Shown here: piece by piece, positions 52,671 to 63,140 of the stretch
Position numbering within the stretch: the first letter of the stretch is position 1
Layout: every line of letters begins with the position of its first letter
NCBI RefSeq assembly: GCF_006438845.1
Contig: NZ_RCZJ01000001.1
Span: forward strand, 62,001 to 126,000
Direction of reading: 5' to 3'
Source: Variovorax ginsengisoli
GTDB taxonomy: Bacteria > Pseudomonadota > Gammaproteobacteria > Burkholderiales > Burkholderiaceae_C
DNA length: 64,000 bases
The notes under the pieces: model-generated
Told to the model about the DNA's origin: nothing
What the model saw: only the letters and a program-made list of their open reading frames with translations
Database searches by the model: none
Translations under genes and position numbers: made by a program

Positions 52671-53460
52671 AGCCAAACGCCGCCGACCGTCGGCGCTGAA
52701 GCGCGAGGTGGCCATTCCGGCCATCGCCGTCCTGGTGCTGGTGGTGCTGTGGGAAGTGCTGGTGCGCGCCTTCAAGGTGCCCGAGTTCCTGCTGCCCGCG
52801 CCCAGCGTCATCGCGGAAGAATCGTGGAAGGTCGCGGGCAACATGGGCGTGCACAGCGTCGCCACGCTGCGCACCGTGCTGCTGGGCTTCGCGCTGTCCG
52901 TGGCCATCAGCCTGCCGATGGCGCTGGCCATCACCTCGTCGCCGGCGGTGGGCAACGCGATCTATCCGCTGCTGGTGCTGACGCAATCGATCCCGAAGGT
53001 GGCGCTGGCGCCGCTGCTGGTGGTGATCCTCGGTGCCAACGAACTGCCGCGCGTGGTCGTGACCTTTCTGGTGGCCTTCTTCCCGCTGGTGATCTCGATC
53101 TCGACCGGCCTGCTGGCGGTGCCACCCGAGCTGCTCGAGCTCGGCCGCGCCTGCAAGGCGAGCTGGCGGCAGGAGCTGGTGCGCATCCGCCTGCCGTACG
53201 CCGTGCCTTTCATCTTCAGCGGCTTCAAGGTCGCGATCACGCTGTGCGTGGTGGGCGCGGTGGTGGCGGAGTTCGTCAACGCCGACGTCGGACTCGGCTA
53301 CCTGATCGTCACGTCGACCGCCTTCTTCAAGGTGCCGCTGGCCTTCGGCGCGGTGATCATGCTGTCGCTGATGGGCATCGTGCTGTTTCAGCTGGCCGTG
53401 ATGCTCGAGCGCTGGCTTTTCCCGTGGAGCGCCGCGGGCAACGTGCGCGACGCGCACTGA
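52663..53460 (+). CDS. ABC transporter permease (TauC/SsuC family)
   Basis: The protein has 265 residues with about six membrane segments. The EAA-type loop is ELGRACKASWRQELVRIRLPYAVPFIFSGFKVAITL. VLVVLWEVLVRAFKVPEFLLPAPS at the start is typical. It forms a homodimer channel for the binding protein encoded upstream. The gene starts eight bases inside the ATPase gene and ends 33 bases before a deaminase-like gene. Confidence 0.93.
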   Translation: MVEAKRRRPSALKREVAIPAIAVLVLVVLWEVLVRAFKVPEFLLPAPSVIAEESWKVAGNMGVHSVATLRTVLLGFALSVAISLPMALAITSSPAVGNAIYPLLVLTQSIPKVALAPLLVVILGANELPRVVVTFLVAFFPLVISISTGLLAVPPELLELGRACKASWRQELVRIRLPYAVPFIFSGFKVAITLCVVGAVVAEFVNADVGLGYLIVTSTAFFKVPLAFGAVIMLSLMGIVLFQLAVMLERWLFPWSAAGNVRDAH

Positions 53461-53493
53461 GGTCTCGGCCTCGCTTCATTCAAGGAACCTCGC

Positions 53494-55032
53494 ATGTCGA
53501 ACGACCCCTCCACCGCAGCGGCCTGGACCGTGATCCGCAACGGCCGGCTCGTGCAGCCGAAGCAGCCGATGCCGCGCCCTGCGGACATCCTGATCCAGGG
53601 CGACACCATCCACGAGATCGGCGCACCCGGCATGCCGGTGCCCGAAGGCGCACGCGTGATCGACGCGTCGGGCAAGCTGCTGCACCCCGGCCTGGTCAAC
53701 GCGCACACGCACGGCCACGGCAACCTGGCGCGCGGCATCGGCGACCGCTGGACGCTCGAACTGCTGCTGACCGCCGGCCCTTGGATCAGCGGCAACCGCT
53801 CGGCCGAAGACAAGCACCTCACGACGCTGATCGGCGCGTCGGAGATGCTGCTGAAGGGCTGCACCGCCTGCTACGACCTGACCCTGGAGTTGCCGATCCC
53901 GACGCTCGAAGGCATGCAGTCCGCGGCGGCCGCCTACCGGCAGGTCGGCATGCGCGCGGTGATCGCGCCGATGGTGGCCGACATCAGCTTCTTCGAGGCC
54001 ATTCCCGGCCTGCTGGCATCGCTGCCGCCGCGGCTGCAGAAAGAGGTCGAGCGCCTGCGCGCGGCGCCGACCGCCGGCATCCTGGCGGCGATGGGCAACG
54101 TGGTGAAGCAATGGCAAGGGCAGGGCACGCCCGACAGCGACTACGTGCGCCTGGCCATCGCGCCGACCATTCCGCACCACTGCTCCGACGAATTCCTGGT
54201 CGGCTGCCGCAACCTGGCGCACGACCACGGCCTGCCCATGCATTCGCACGTGTCCGAATCGAAGGTGCAGGCGATCGCGGGCATGCGCACCTACGGCACC
54301 ACGCTGACGGCGCACATGGCCAAGATGGGCATCGTCGACGAGAACTTCACCGTGGCCCACGGCGTGTGGCTCGACGACGACGACATGCGCCTCCTGGGCG
54401 ACAAGGGCGCGTCGGTGGCGCACAACCCGGGCAGCAACATGCGGCTGGGCAACGGCCTGGCGCGCATGCGCAAGATGCTCGAATGTGGCGTCAACGTCGG
54501 CATCGGCACCGACGGGTCGAACTGCTCCGACAACCAGAACATGTACGAGTCGATGCGGCTCGCGTCGATGGTGTCCAAGGTGCAGGGCCCCGATTGGCAG
54601 AATTGGATCACCACCGACGAAGTGCTGCACGCGGCCACCATCGGCAGCGCCAAGGCGCTGGGCTTCGGGGACAAGATCGGCGTGCTGGCGCCGGGCTACA
54701 AGGCCGACGTCGTGTTCCTAGACAGCCGCCACATCACGATGATCCCGCTCATCAACATCACCAATTCGCTGGTGCACTCGGAAGACGGCGGCGCCGTGCA
54801 TTCGGTGATGGTCGGCGGGCGCATGGTGGTGGTCGACCACCAGCTCAGCGGCGTCGATATGGACAAGCTCGCGGGGGACGCCGAGAACGCGGTCGAACGC
54901 CTGGAGCGCCTCAACCACGACAACCATCGCCTGTTCGACGAGCTGGAGCCGCTGGTGGGAAGCTTCTGCCCCGGCTTGGCGGCGGAGCCCTTTCATCTGC
55001 ACCGCTTCGGCGCTTGCCAGCACGGAGGCTGA
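53494..55032 (+). CDS. Amidohydrolase-superfamily deaminase-like enzyme
   Basis: The protein has 512 residues. Metal ligands are His71/His73 (NAHTHGHG), a His in MHSHVSES, a His in VAHGVWL and Asp in GIGTDGSNCSD; KADVVFLD ends the barrel. The pattern is that of the chlorohydrolase/guanine-deaminase-like branch (TRZ/ATZ) that removes amino or other groups from heteroaromatic rings. AAGGA lies before ATG. It is 33 bases behind the ABC permease gene, so the transporter probably supplies its substrate. The precise compound is unknown. Confidence 0.9.
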   Translation: MSNDPSTAAAWTVIRNGRLVQPKQPMPRPADILIQGDTIHEIGAPGMPVPEGARVIDASGKLLHPGLVNAHTHGHGNLARGIGDRWTLELLLTAGPWISGNRSAEDKHLTTLIGASEMLLKGCTACYDLTLELPIPTLEGMQSAAAAYRQVGMRAVIAPMVADISFFEAIPGLLASLPPRLQKEVERLRAAPTAGILAAMGNVVKQWQGQGTPDSDYVRLAIAPTIPHHCSDEFLVGCRNLAHDHGLPMHSHVSESKVQAIAGMRTYGTTLTAHMAKMGIVDENFTVAHGVWLDDDDMRLLGDKGASVAHNPGSNMRLGNGLARMRKMLECGVNVGIGTDGSNCSDNQNMYESMRLASMVSKVQGPDWQNWITTDEVLHAATIGSAKALGFGDKIGVLAPGYKADVVFLDSRHITMIPLINITNSLVHSEDGGAVHSVMVGGRMVVVDHQLSGVDMDKLAGDAENAVERLERLNHDNHRLFDELEPLVGSFCPGLAAEPFHLHRFGACQHGG

Positions 55033-55064
55033 CCGCGCACCATGCCGGTCGATCCGTCTGTCTG

Positions 55065-55283
55065 TCAGGCCTTCGGTTCGATCTTGCCGGCTTCGACGTA
55101 CTCGTCGTACTGGGTGCGTGGAATGGCGGTGAGGCCGACGACGCCTTTTTCAGCCTCCCAGCTGAGCGTCGCGCTGTCAGGCGCCAGCACGACCTCGACG
55201 ACGGTACCCTCCGGAATCACGAGCGGCACGCCGTCGCCCGGCGAATAGCTCACGTGGCCTTTGATCGTGGCGAACTGGGTCAT
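55065..55283 (-). CDS. Small protein of unknown function
   Basis: The protein has 72 residues, MTQFATIKGHVSYSPGDGVP then IPEGTVVEVVLAPDSATLSW, a small beta-strand-like domain without cysteine. AGGAGG lies just before the start, an unusually strong site for this window, supporting the gene. I do not recognise a family. It lies on the strand opposite the catabolic genes, between the deaminase and the aspartoacylase-like gene. Confidence 0.72.
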   Translation of the reverse strand: MTQFATIKGHVSYSPGDGVPLVIPEGTVVEVVLAPDSATLSWEAEKGVVGLTAIPRTQYDEYVEAGKIEPKA

Positions 55284-55306
55284 GGGGAGCCTCCTGAAAT
55301 GACGAT

Positions 55307-55323
55307 GCCGCACCAAGTGCGGC
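55307..55323. other. Perfect 17-base hairpin in the leader of the small gene
   Basis: GCCGCAC-CAA-GTGCGGC is a perfect 7-bp stem with a three-base loop, 24-40 bases upstream of the small gene's start. It may be an operator or an mRNA structure. Confidence 0.4.
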
Positions 55324-55507
55324 GAGATGCTTCGATTGGAAACGGTCCCGCCTCTGGCGCGTGTCGGAGAAGGGGCCGCCTTCGGTTGCCAGCCGCCGTC
55401 GGTGGAACTTCATGCAGAAGCCGAGTGCCGGCGCAGGTCACGCGCTTGTACGACACTGCCGTGGCGCGCTCGCGCCTCCAACGTCAATACAGCCACACCT
55501 CCAACCC

Positions 55508-56443
55508 ATGACGCAAGCCACCTCCGCTCTCGAAGTCCTCCCACGCGATCTGTCCGCCTACCGCGAGGGCAACACCGGCGTCGACTACGTTCATCGCTTC
55601 GAATCCGGCAAGCCCGGCCCGCACGTGCTCATCAACGCCTTGACGCACGGCAACGAAATCTGCGGCATGGTCGCCGCCACGCACCTGCTCGATACCGGCG
55701 TGCGCCCGAAGATCGGCACGCTCACCGTGAGCTTCTCGCACATCGAGGCCTACAACGCCTTCAACGCCGACAAGCCCTACGACAACCGCCAGATCGTGCA
55801 CAACCTCAACCGCATCTGGTCCGCCGAGATGCTCGACGGCGCCGAAGACAGCCCCGAACTGCGTCGCGCGCGCGAACTGCGCCCGGTGATCGACGCCGCC
55901 GACTACATCCTCGACATCCACTCCACCAGCCAGGACGTGGTGCCGTTCTGGGTGTATCCCGCGTACGAGCGCAACGCCGAGGTCGCACTCGCCGTCGGCG
56001 TGCCTCCTGTGCATCTGGTGATGCCCAACGGCCTGGGGTCGGGCACGCCGCTGATCCAGTACGGCCATCACGGCGAGGCCGAGGGCAAGGGTGCGGCGAT
56101 GGTGGTGGAGTGCGGCCAGCATTTCAAGCAGTCGGCCGCCGACCTGGCGACCGCCGTGACGCTCGGTTTCCTGGCGCATTTCGGCCTGATCGACAAGGAC
56201 CCGAACGCGGCGGCCCCGGCACCGCAGCGCCGCTTCGAGCTTCTGCAGACGCACATGGTGAAAGACCTGAACTTCAGCTTTACGCGACCCCTGATCGGCT
56301 TCGAGACTTTCGCCGAAGGCGAACTGATCGCCATGAACGGCACCGAGGAAATTCGCTCGCCGTGCGACGACTGCACCATCTTCATGCCGACGCGCGAGCC
56401 GATCGTCGGGCGCGAGGCTGTCTATCTGACCAAGCCGATCTGA
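55508..56443 (+). CDS. Succinylglutamate desuccinylase/aspartoacylase-family hydrolase
   Basis: The protein has 311 residues. Zinc ligands are His47 and Glu50 (ALTHGNEICG) and His138 (YILDIHSTSQ); NNAFNADKPYDNRQIVHNLNR resembles the substrate Arg region of AstE/AspA. It should cleave the N-acyl bond of an acylated amino acid. The start ATG at 55508 is chosen as the first before homology. It begins the second part of the catabolic cluster, followed by a Dpp-type transporter. Confidence 0.88.
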   Translation: MTQATSALEVLPRDLSAYREGNTGVDYVHRFESGKPGPHVLINALTHGNEICGMVAATHLLDTGVRPKIGTLTVSFSHIEAYNAFNADKPYDNRQIVHNLNRIWSAEMLDGAEDSPELRRARELRPVIDAADYILDIHSTSQDVVPFWVYPAYERNAEVALAVGVPPVHLVMPNGLGSGTPLIQYGHHGEAEGKGAAMVVECGQHFKQSAADLATAVTLGFLAHFGLIDKDPNAAAPAPQRRFELLQTHMVKDLNFSFTRPLIGFETFAEGELIAMNGTEEIRSPCDDCTIFMPTREPIVGREAVYLTKPI

Positions 56444-56504
56444 GGCTTCGGGAAGCGCATCCCCTCAGCGCTCTTGGCGGCGAGCGGGTTATCACGGTGG
56501 CGCC

Positions 56505-56521
56505 GGTTCGGTCGCCGAACC
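56505..56521. terminator. Perfect hairpin after the hydrolase gene, possible terminator
   Basis: GGTTCGG (56505-56511) pairs with CCGAACC (56515-56521) with a TCG loop, 62 bases past the stop. No long T-run follows. It may separate this gene from the transporter operon. Confidence 0.4.
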
Positions 56522-56627
56522 TATTCTGGACGGTCGCGCGATCGAAAGTGGTGCAGTTCTTGCGAGCACTGAAGCACATCGTCATCGATCCCGCATCCTC
56601 ATCTTGAACCGCTGGAGAACCCCGCCC

Positions 56628-58229
56628 ATGCCACGACATCTGAACCGCCGCCCGACCGGCATCCGGCTGCTTGCCGCCACCGTCTTGGTGGGAGCCGCCT
56701 TTTCGGGCAGCGCCTTGGCACGCGACCTGGTCGTCGCCCTGAAGACCGAGCCCACTTCGATGGATCCGCAATACCACGCGCTCACGCCGAACATCCAGCT
56801 GTCGCAAACGCTGTTCGACCCGATGGTTTGCGTGGACGCCGATCTCAAGCCCGAACCCTGCCTGGCCGAATCCTGGAAGGCCGAAGGCAACGTCTGGACC
56901 TTCAAGCTGCGGCCCAATGTCAAGTTCTCCGATGGCTCGCCCATGACCTCGGCCGACGTGTTGTTCACCTTCGACCGCGTGCCCAAGGTGCCCAACAGCC
57001 CGTCGTCCTTCAAGATCTATCTGCAGAAGGTCGAGAAGATCGAGGCGCCCGACGCACTGACGGTGCGCATCACGACGACCGAGCCCTACCCGCTGCTGCC
57101 CATCAACATGGTGGGCTTGCCGATCATGTCGGCCAAGGCGGCCGCTGGTGCAGCGCCCGAAGGCAAGACCACCACCGAACTGAATGCCGGAACCGGCCTG
57201 GTGGGCACCGGGCCGTACAAGTTCGTCTCATGGAAGCGCGGCTCGGAAATCATCTTCGAGCGCAACCCGAACTACTGGGGCAAGGCGCCGGCGTGGGACA
57301 AGGTGATTTACCGCCCGATCAGCAATCCGGCCGCCCGCACGGCGGCGCTGCTGGCGGGTGACGTCGACCTGGCGGAAGACCCACCGACCGACGACCTGGA
57401 ACGCCTGAAGAAGGAGCCCAAACTCACGGTCGAGACCAAGGCCTCGAACCGCATCATCTACGTCGCGCTCGACCAGAACGGCGAGACCACGCCCGGCATC
57501 ACCGACACCAACGGCAAGAACCCGCTGCTCGACAAGCGCGTGCGCGAAGCGCTGTCGCTGGCGATCGATCGCTCGGCCCTGGTGTCGCGCACCATGGGCG
57601 GCGTGGCCTCACCGGCCGCGCAGCTGCTGCCGTACCCAATGTTCGGCGCCAGCAAGAACCTCACGACCGCCGCCAAGCCGAACCCCGAGAAGGCGAAGGC
57701 GCTGCTGAAGGAAGCCGGCTACCCGAACGGCTTCACGCTGGTGCTGGGCACGCCCAATGGCCGCTACATCAACGACAGCAAGGTCGCGCAGACGCTGGCC
57801 GCGATGTGGACGCGCATCGGCGTGAAGACCTCAATCGATGCCAACGCACCGGCCGTGTTCTTCAAGAACCGCGACAGCTACGCCTACAGCGCCTACCTGG
57901 CCGGCTGGGGTACAGCGACCGGCGAGATGTCGAACACGCTCAACTCGCTGCTGGTCACGCCGAACAAGGAGAAGGGCGTGGGCACCACCAACCGCAGCCG
58001 CTACTCGAACCCGGCGATGGACAAACTGGTGGGCGAGTCTGCCAACCAGATGGACGACGCCGCGCGCGCTGCCACGCTGGCCAAGGCCAGCGAACTCGCA
58101 ATGGCCGACTTCGCGATGCTGCCGATCCACTTCGAGCACTCGGTCTGGGCGATGAAGAAGGACGTGAGCTTCAAGGGCCGTGCGGACCAGCAGACGATGG
58201 TCCAGTACGCGGTGCCCGCCAAGAAGTAA
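56628..58229 (+). CDS. Oligopeptide/dipeptide ABC transporter substrate-binding protein
   Basis: The protein has 533 residues. A signal peptide (about 1-37, ending ALA) precedes RDLVVALKTEPTSMDPQYHAL, typical of family-5 binding proteins. LAESWKAEGNVWTFKLRPNVKFSDGSPMTSADVLFTF, abbreviated by positions about 85-120, is diagnostic. GTGPYKFVSWKRG and the C-terminal ligand region follow. The ATG at 56628 is chosen because the signal peptide follows it; an upstream ATG at 56604 is less likely. It captures peptides or peptide-like compounds for the permeases downstream. Confidence 0.93.
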   Translation: MPRHLNRRPTGIRLLAATVLVGAAFSGSALARDLVVALKTEPTSMDPQYHALTPNIQLSQTLFDPMVCVDADLKPEPCLAESWKAEGNVWTFKLRPNVKFSDGSPMTSADVLFTFDRVPKVPNSPSSFKIYLQKVEKIEAPDALTVRITTTEPYPLLPINMVGLPIMSAKAAAGAAPEGKTTTELNAGTGLVGTGPYKFVSWKRGSEIIFERNPNYWGKAPAWDKVIYRPISNPAARTAALLAGDVDLAEDPPTDDLERLKKEPKLTVETKASNRIIYVALDQNGETTPGITDTNGKNPLLDKRVREALSLAIDRSALVSRTMGGVASPAAQLLPYPMFGASKNLTTAAKPNPEKAKALLKEAGYPNGFTLVLGTPNGRYINDSKVAQTLAAMWTRIGVKTSIDANAPAVFFKNRDSYAYSAYLAGWGTATGEMSNTLNSLLVTPNKEKGVGTTNRSRYSNPAMDKLVGESANQMDDAARAATLAKASELAMADFAMLPIHFEHSVWAMKKDVSFKGRADQQTMVQYAVPAKK

Positions 58230-58230
58230 G

Positions 58231-59208
58231 GTGCTGGCCTTCGTCATTCGCCGCCTGATGCAGGCGGTGCTCGTCATGGCCGTGATGTCGGGCCTGGTCT
58301 TCGTCGGCCTCTACGTCGTCGGCGACCCTGTCTCGATGATGGCGAGCGCCGAGGCCACCGACCTCGACCGCGACGAGATCCGCGCCAACTTCGGGCTCGA
58401 CAAGCCGCTTTGGCAGCAGTACGGCATCTTCATGTCGCATGCGCTGCAGCTGGACTTCGGCAAGAGCTTCCTCACCGGCCAGTCGGCCATGGGGCTGATC
58501 CTGGAACGCATGCCGGCCACGCTCGAACTCGCCATCGTGTCGATGGGCCTGTCGATGCTCGTCGGCGTGCCGCTGGGCATCTGGGCCGGGCTGCGGCCGA
58601 ACGCGATCACCACGCGCGGCATCATGACGGGCTCGGTGCTGGGCTTTTCGCTGCCCAACTTCTGGGTCGGGCTGATGCTCATCATGGTGTTCGCGGTGTA
58701 CCTGGGATGGCTGCCGGCCAGCGGGCGCGGGGCGACGCGGCACATCGGCCCGCTCGACCTGAGCGTGCTCACGCTTGACGGCTGGTCGCGCCTGCTGCTG
58801 CCGGCGGTGACCATCGCGCTCGCGAAAGGCGCGCTCATCATCCGCGTCACCCGCGCCGCCACGCGTGAGGCGCTGCCCATGGACTACATCAAGTTCGCGC
58901 GCGCCAAGGGCCTGGGCTGGAGCCGCATCCTGCGCGTGCACCTGCTCAAGAACATCATGATCCCGATCATCACGGTCGGCGGGCTGGAGTTCGGCCAGGT
59001 GGTCGCCTTCGCGGTGGTGACGGAAACCATCTTCGCGTGGCCGGGCATGGGCAAGCTGCTGCTCGACTCCATCATCACGCTCGACCGCCCGGTGGTCGTG
59101 GCCTACCTGATCCTCATCGTGTTCTTCCTCGTGATGCTCAATCTGGCGGTGGACATCCTCTATTCGGTGCTCGACCCGCGTGTGCGGCTGCAGGGAGCCA
59201 AGGCATGA
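58231..59208 (+). CDS. DppB-type ABC transporter permease
   Basis: The protein has 325 residues with six membrane segments. It starts with GTG after AAGTAAG, one base past the previous stop. FGLDKPLWQQYGIFMSHALQLDFGKSF, then RAATREALPMDYIKFARAKGLGWSRILRVHLLKN as the coupling loop, are typical of DppB/OppB. It forms half of the channel. The stop overlaps the next start (ATGA). Confidence 0.93.
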   Translation: MLAFVIRRLMQAVLVMAVMSGLVFVGLYVVGDPVSMMASAEATDLDRDEIRANFGLDKPLWQQYGIFMSHALQLDFGKSFLTGQSAMGLILERMPATLELAIVSMGLSMLVGVPLGIWAGLRPNAITTRGIMTGSVLGFSLPNFWVGLMLIMVFAVYLGWLPASGRGATRHIGPLDLSVLTLDGWSRLLLPAVTIALAKGALIIRVTRAATREALPMDYIKFARAKGLGWSRILRVHLLKNIMIPIITVGGLEFGQVVAFAVVTETIFAWPGMGKLLLDSIITLDRPVVVAYLILIVFFLVMLNLAVDILYSVLDPRVRLQGAKA

Positions 59209-60179
59209 ACGACACGACCCTTCCTGCGTCCACGCACGTGGCTCAGCTTCCCGAAGTCGTCCCGGCCATCGTCGCCGAAGGACCGGTCGTGGCGCTGCCA
59301 CCGCCCGAGACGCCCTGGCAGCGCTTCCGCCGCGAGTTCATGGCGAACAAGCTGGCGGTGTTCGGCCTGGTGCTGCTGTCGCTCGCGATCTTCGCTGCGG
59401 TGTTCGCGCCGTGGATCTCGCCGCAGGACCCCTACGACATCGGCAAGCTCGACATCTTCGATTCGAAGCTGCCGCCCGGCAGCAAGGACGCTGCGGGCTC
59501 CATGACCTACTGGCTGGGCACCGACGGCCAGGCGCGCGACCTGCTCTCGGCCATCTTCTACGGCCTGCGCACCAGCCTGATGGTGGGCGGCATCTCGGTG
59601 GCCGCGGCGCTGGCCATCGGCAGCGTGGTCGGACTGGCGGCCGCCTACTTCGGCGGCTGGATCGACGCGCTGCTGATGCGCATCGTCGACATCCAGCTGT
59701 CGTTCCCGGCCATCCTGGTCGCGCTGATCCTGCTGGCCATCCTGGGCAAGGGCGTCGACAAGGTGATCATTGCGCTCATCATCGTGCAGTGGGCCTACTT
59801 CGCGCGTGCCGCGCGCGGTGCGGCGCTGGTCGAGCGCGCCAAGGAATACGTCGAAGCCGCGCAGTGCATGTCACTCGGCTGGCCGCGCGTGCTGCTGCGC
59901 CACATGCTGCCCAACTGCATGCCGCCGCTGATCGTGATCGCGACCATCGACCTGGCGCATGCCATCGCGCTCGAATCGACGCTGTCCTTCCTCGGCGTCG
60001 GCGTGCCGGTGACCGAGCCGTCGCTCGGCATGCTGATCGCCAACGGCTTCGAGTTTCTGCTGTCGGGCAACTACTGGATCTCGTTCTTCCCGGGCATCGC
60101 GCTGGCGCTGTCGATCGTGGGCATCAACCTGGTGGGCGACCACCTGCGCGACATCCTGAATCCCCACAACGCGCACTGA
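59205..60179 (+). CDS. DppC-type ABC transporter permease
   Basis: The protein has 324 residues. An N-terminal cytoplasmic tail (about 45) leads to [38 protein letters not shown], the typical DppC start, then six membrane segments. [30 protein letters not shown] is the coupling loop. It pairs with the preceding permease. Start overlaps that gene's stop. Confidence 0.93.
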   Translation: MNDTTLPASTHVAQLPEVVPAIVAEGPVVALPPPETPWQRFRREFMANKLAVFGLVLLSLAIFAAVFAPWISPQDPYDIGKLDIFDSKLPPGSKDAAGSMTYWLGTDGQARDLLSAIFYGLRTSLMVGGISVAAALAIGSVVGLAAAYFGGWIDALLMRIVDIQLSFPAILVALILLAILGKGVDKVIIALIIVQWAYFARAARGAALVERAKEYVEAAQCMSLGWPRVLLRHMLPNCMPPLIVIATIDLAHAIALESTLSFLGVGVPVTEPSLGMLIANGFEFLLSGNYWISFFPGIALALSIVGINLVGDHLRDILNPHNAH

Positions 60180-60181
60180 GC

Positions 60182-61183
<1,002 letters not shown>

Positions 61184-61200
61184 GACACGATCGCCACCGC

Positions 61201-62256
61201 ATGGACACTGTGCTCGAACCCACACCCGCCGCCATCGCCGATTCCCCAGGGCGCATCGGCACGCCGCTGCTGCAACTGCAAGGCATCTCCAAGCGCTTCG
61301 TGCAGGACATCGACCTGGCCGGGCGCATCGCGAATCTGATGGGCGCCAGCAACCGCGCATCCGTCGTGCATGCGGTGGCCGATGTCGACCTGGAGATCCG
61401 GCCCGGTGAAGTGATCGGCGTCGTCGGCGAATCGGGCTGCGGCAAGTCGACACTGGGCCGTGTCATCGCCGGCATCAACCCACCCACCCAAGGCACCGTC
61501 AGTTATCTGGGCAAGCCGATTGCCGACATGAACGCGACCGAGCGCCGGGCCTGGGGTCTGGGCGTGCAGATGATCTTCCAGAACCCGATGGCCTCGCTCA
61601 ACCCGCGCATGCGCGTGATGGACATCGTGGGCGAAGCGCCGGTGGTGCATGGCCTGGTGAAGGCCAAGGACAAGGCCGCGTACGTCGGCGCGCTGATGCG
61701 GCAGGTCGGCCTCGACCCCGACTATGCGCAGCGCTACCCGCACCAGTTCTCGGGAGGCCAGCGACAGCGCATCGGCATCGCGCGCGCACTGGCGCTCAAG
61801 CCGCGGCTGATCGTCTGCGACGAGGCCGTGGCCGCACTCGACGTGTCGATCCAGGCGCAGGTGCTCAACCTGTTCCTCGCGCTGCGCCGCGAGTTCGACC
61901 TGACCTATCTCTTCATCAGCCACAACCTCGGCGTGGTGGGGCACATCTCCGACCGCGTGGTCATCATGTACCTCGGCCGCATCGTCGAGGTCGCGCCGAC
62001 CGAAACCATCTTCAACGCGCCGAACCATCCGTACACGCAGGCGCTGCTGTCCGAGCTGCCGTCGCTCGAGACGACGCGCCGTGCCTACCAGCCCATCAAG
62101 GGCGAACTGCCATCGCCGCTGGCGCCGCCATCCGGCTGCGCCTTTCATCCGCGCTGCCCGCATGTGATGCCGCGCTGCAAGGTCGAAGCCCCCTTGCTGC
62201 GCACGCTGCAGACCGGCCACACCAGCGCGTGCCACCTCACCGACATGCCGTCATGA
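61201..62256 (+). CDS. DppF-type ABC transporter ATP-binding protein
   Basis: The protein has 351 residues. Walker A is GESGCGKST, the signature [16 protein letters not shown], Walker [20 protein letters not shown] and the switch [31 protein letters not shown] is the C-terminal cysteine motif. It has an unusual Ala-Val in the Walker B region ([10 protein letters not shown] rather than DEPVSALDVS), a common variant. Its stop overlaps the next start (ATGA). Confidence 0.93.
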   Translation: MDTVLEPTPAAIADSPGRIGTPLLQLQGISKRFVQDIDLAGRIANLMGASNRASVVHAVADVDLEIRPGEVIGVVGESGCGKSTLGRVIAGINPPTQGTVSYLGKPIADMNATERRAWGLGVQMIFQNPMASLNPRMRVMDIVGEAPVVHGLVKAKDKAAYVGALMRQVGLDPDYAQRYPHQFSGGQRQRIGIARALALKPRLIVCDEAVAALDVSIQAQVLNLFLALRREFDLTYLFISHNLGVVGHISDRVVIMYLGRIVEVAPTETIFNAPNHPYTQALLSELPSLETTRRAYQPIKGELPSPLAPPSGCAFHPRCPHVMPRCKVEAPLLRTLQTGHTSACHLTDMPS

Positions 62257-63140
62257 CCACACCTGTGCTTCCGAGCGTCCCCACGCCGTTCCCGCCCTTC
62301 ACGCTGCGCCTGCCCGAAGCGAATGCGATCCCGCTCGTCTGCGACTCGCCGCACAGCGGCACGAAGTACCCCGACGACTTCGGCTACGCCGTGCCTTTCG
62401 ACGAGCTGCGCGCCGGCGAGGACACCGATGTGCATGTGCTGTGGGAGTCGCTGCCTTCCGTCGGCGCCACGTTGCTCGCTGCCGAGTTCCCGCGTTCGTA
62501 CATCGACCCGAACCGCGACATCGAGGACATCGACGCGGGCATGCTGGCCGAACCCTGGCCCACGCCGATCAGCCCCAGCGAGAAGACGCGCCTGGGCATC
62601 GGTCTGATCTGGCGCGATGCGAAGAAAAACGGCAACGGCGCCATCTACGACCGGAAGCTGCCGGTGGCCGAAATCCAGAACCGCATCGCGACCTACCACG
62701 CGCCGTACCACGCGGCCATGCGCGAGCAGATCGAAGCCGCCTACGCACGCTTTGGCGCCGTGTGGCACCTGAACCTGCACTCGATGCCCGCCGATTCGTA
62801 CGAAAGCCTGCAGATCCAGAGTGACCACCCGCTCGCCGACTTCGTGCTGGGCGACCGCGACGGCACCACCGCCGCACCCGAGTTCACCGCCATGGTGGCC
62901 GAGGCGCTCAAAAAGCGCGGCTTCAGCGTGGCCATCAACGACCCCTTCAAGGGCGTGGCCTTGATCGCCCGGCTCGGGCGACCCGCCGAGCGCCGACATA
63001 GCCTGCAGGTCGAGATCCATCGCGGCCTGTACCTGAACGAAATCACCCGCGAACGCAGTGCCGGCTTCGACAAGCTGCAAGACGCGCTCAAGGACGTCTC
63101 CCGAGAAATTGCCGACTACGTGAAAGACCAAGTCAAATGA
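62253..63140 (+). CDS. N-formylglutamate amidohydrolase family protein
   Basis: The protein has 295 residues. VCDSPHSGTKYPDDF with a metal-binding His, FPRSYIDPNRDIEDID, and WHLNLHSMPADS with another His match the HutG/N-formylglutamate amidohydrolase family; LQVEIHRGLYLNE near the end is diagnostic. It cleaves N-formyl or related amides of glutamate-like compounds. There are no hut genes nearby, so the role is probably not histidine degradation. Starts and stops overlap on both sides. Confidence 0.9.
   Translation: MTTPVLPSVPTPFPPFTLRLPEANAIPLVCDSPHSGTKYPDDFGYAVPFDELRAGEDTDVHVLWESLPSVGATLLAAEFPRSYIDPNRDIEDIDAGMLAEPWPTPISPSEKTRLGIGLIWRDAKKNGNGAIYDRKLPVAEIQNRIATYHAPYHAAMREQIEAAYARFGAVWHLNLHSMPADSYESLQIQSDHPLADFVLGDRDGTTAAPEFTAMVAEALKKRGFSVAINDPFKGVALIARLGRPAERRHSLQVEIHRGLYLNEITRERSAGFDKLQDALKDVSREIADYVKDQVK

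Noticed and set aside
52749..55511. 920-codon plus-strand frame
   Set aside because: Overlaps the permease and amidohydrolase genes in another frame; Arg/Ala-rich low-complexity product.
62253..63140. Histidine utilisation (hutG) as the role of the N-formylglutamate amidohydrolase-like gene
   Set aside because: No hutH, hutU, hutI or hutF-type genes nearby; it is locked by overlaps to a peptide transporter and an M20 amidohydrolase.
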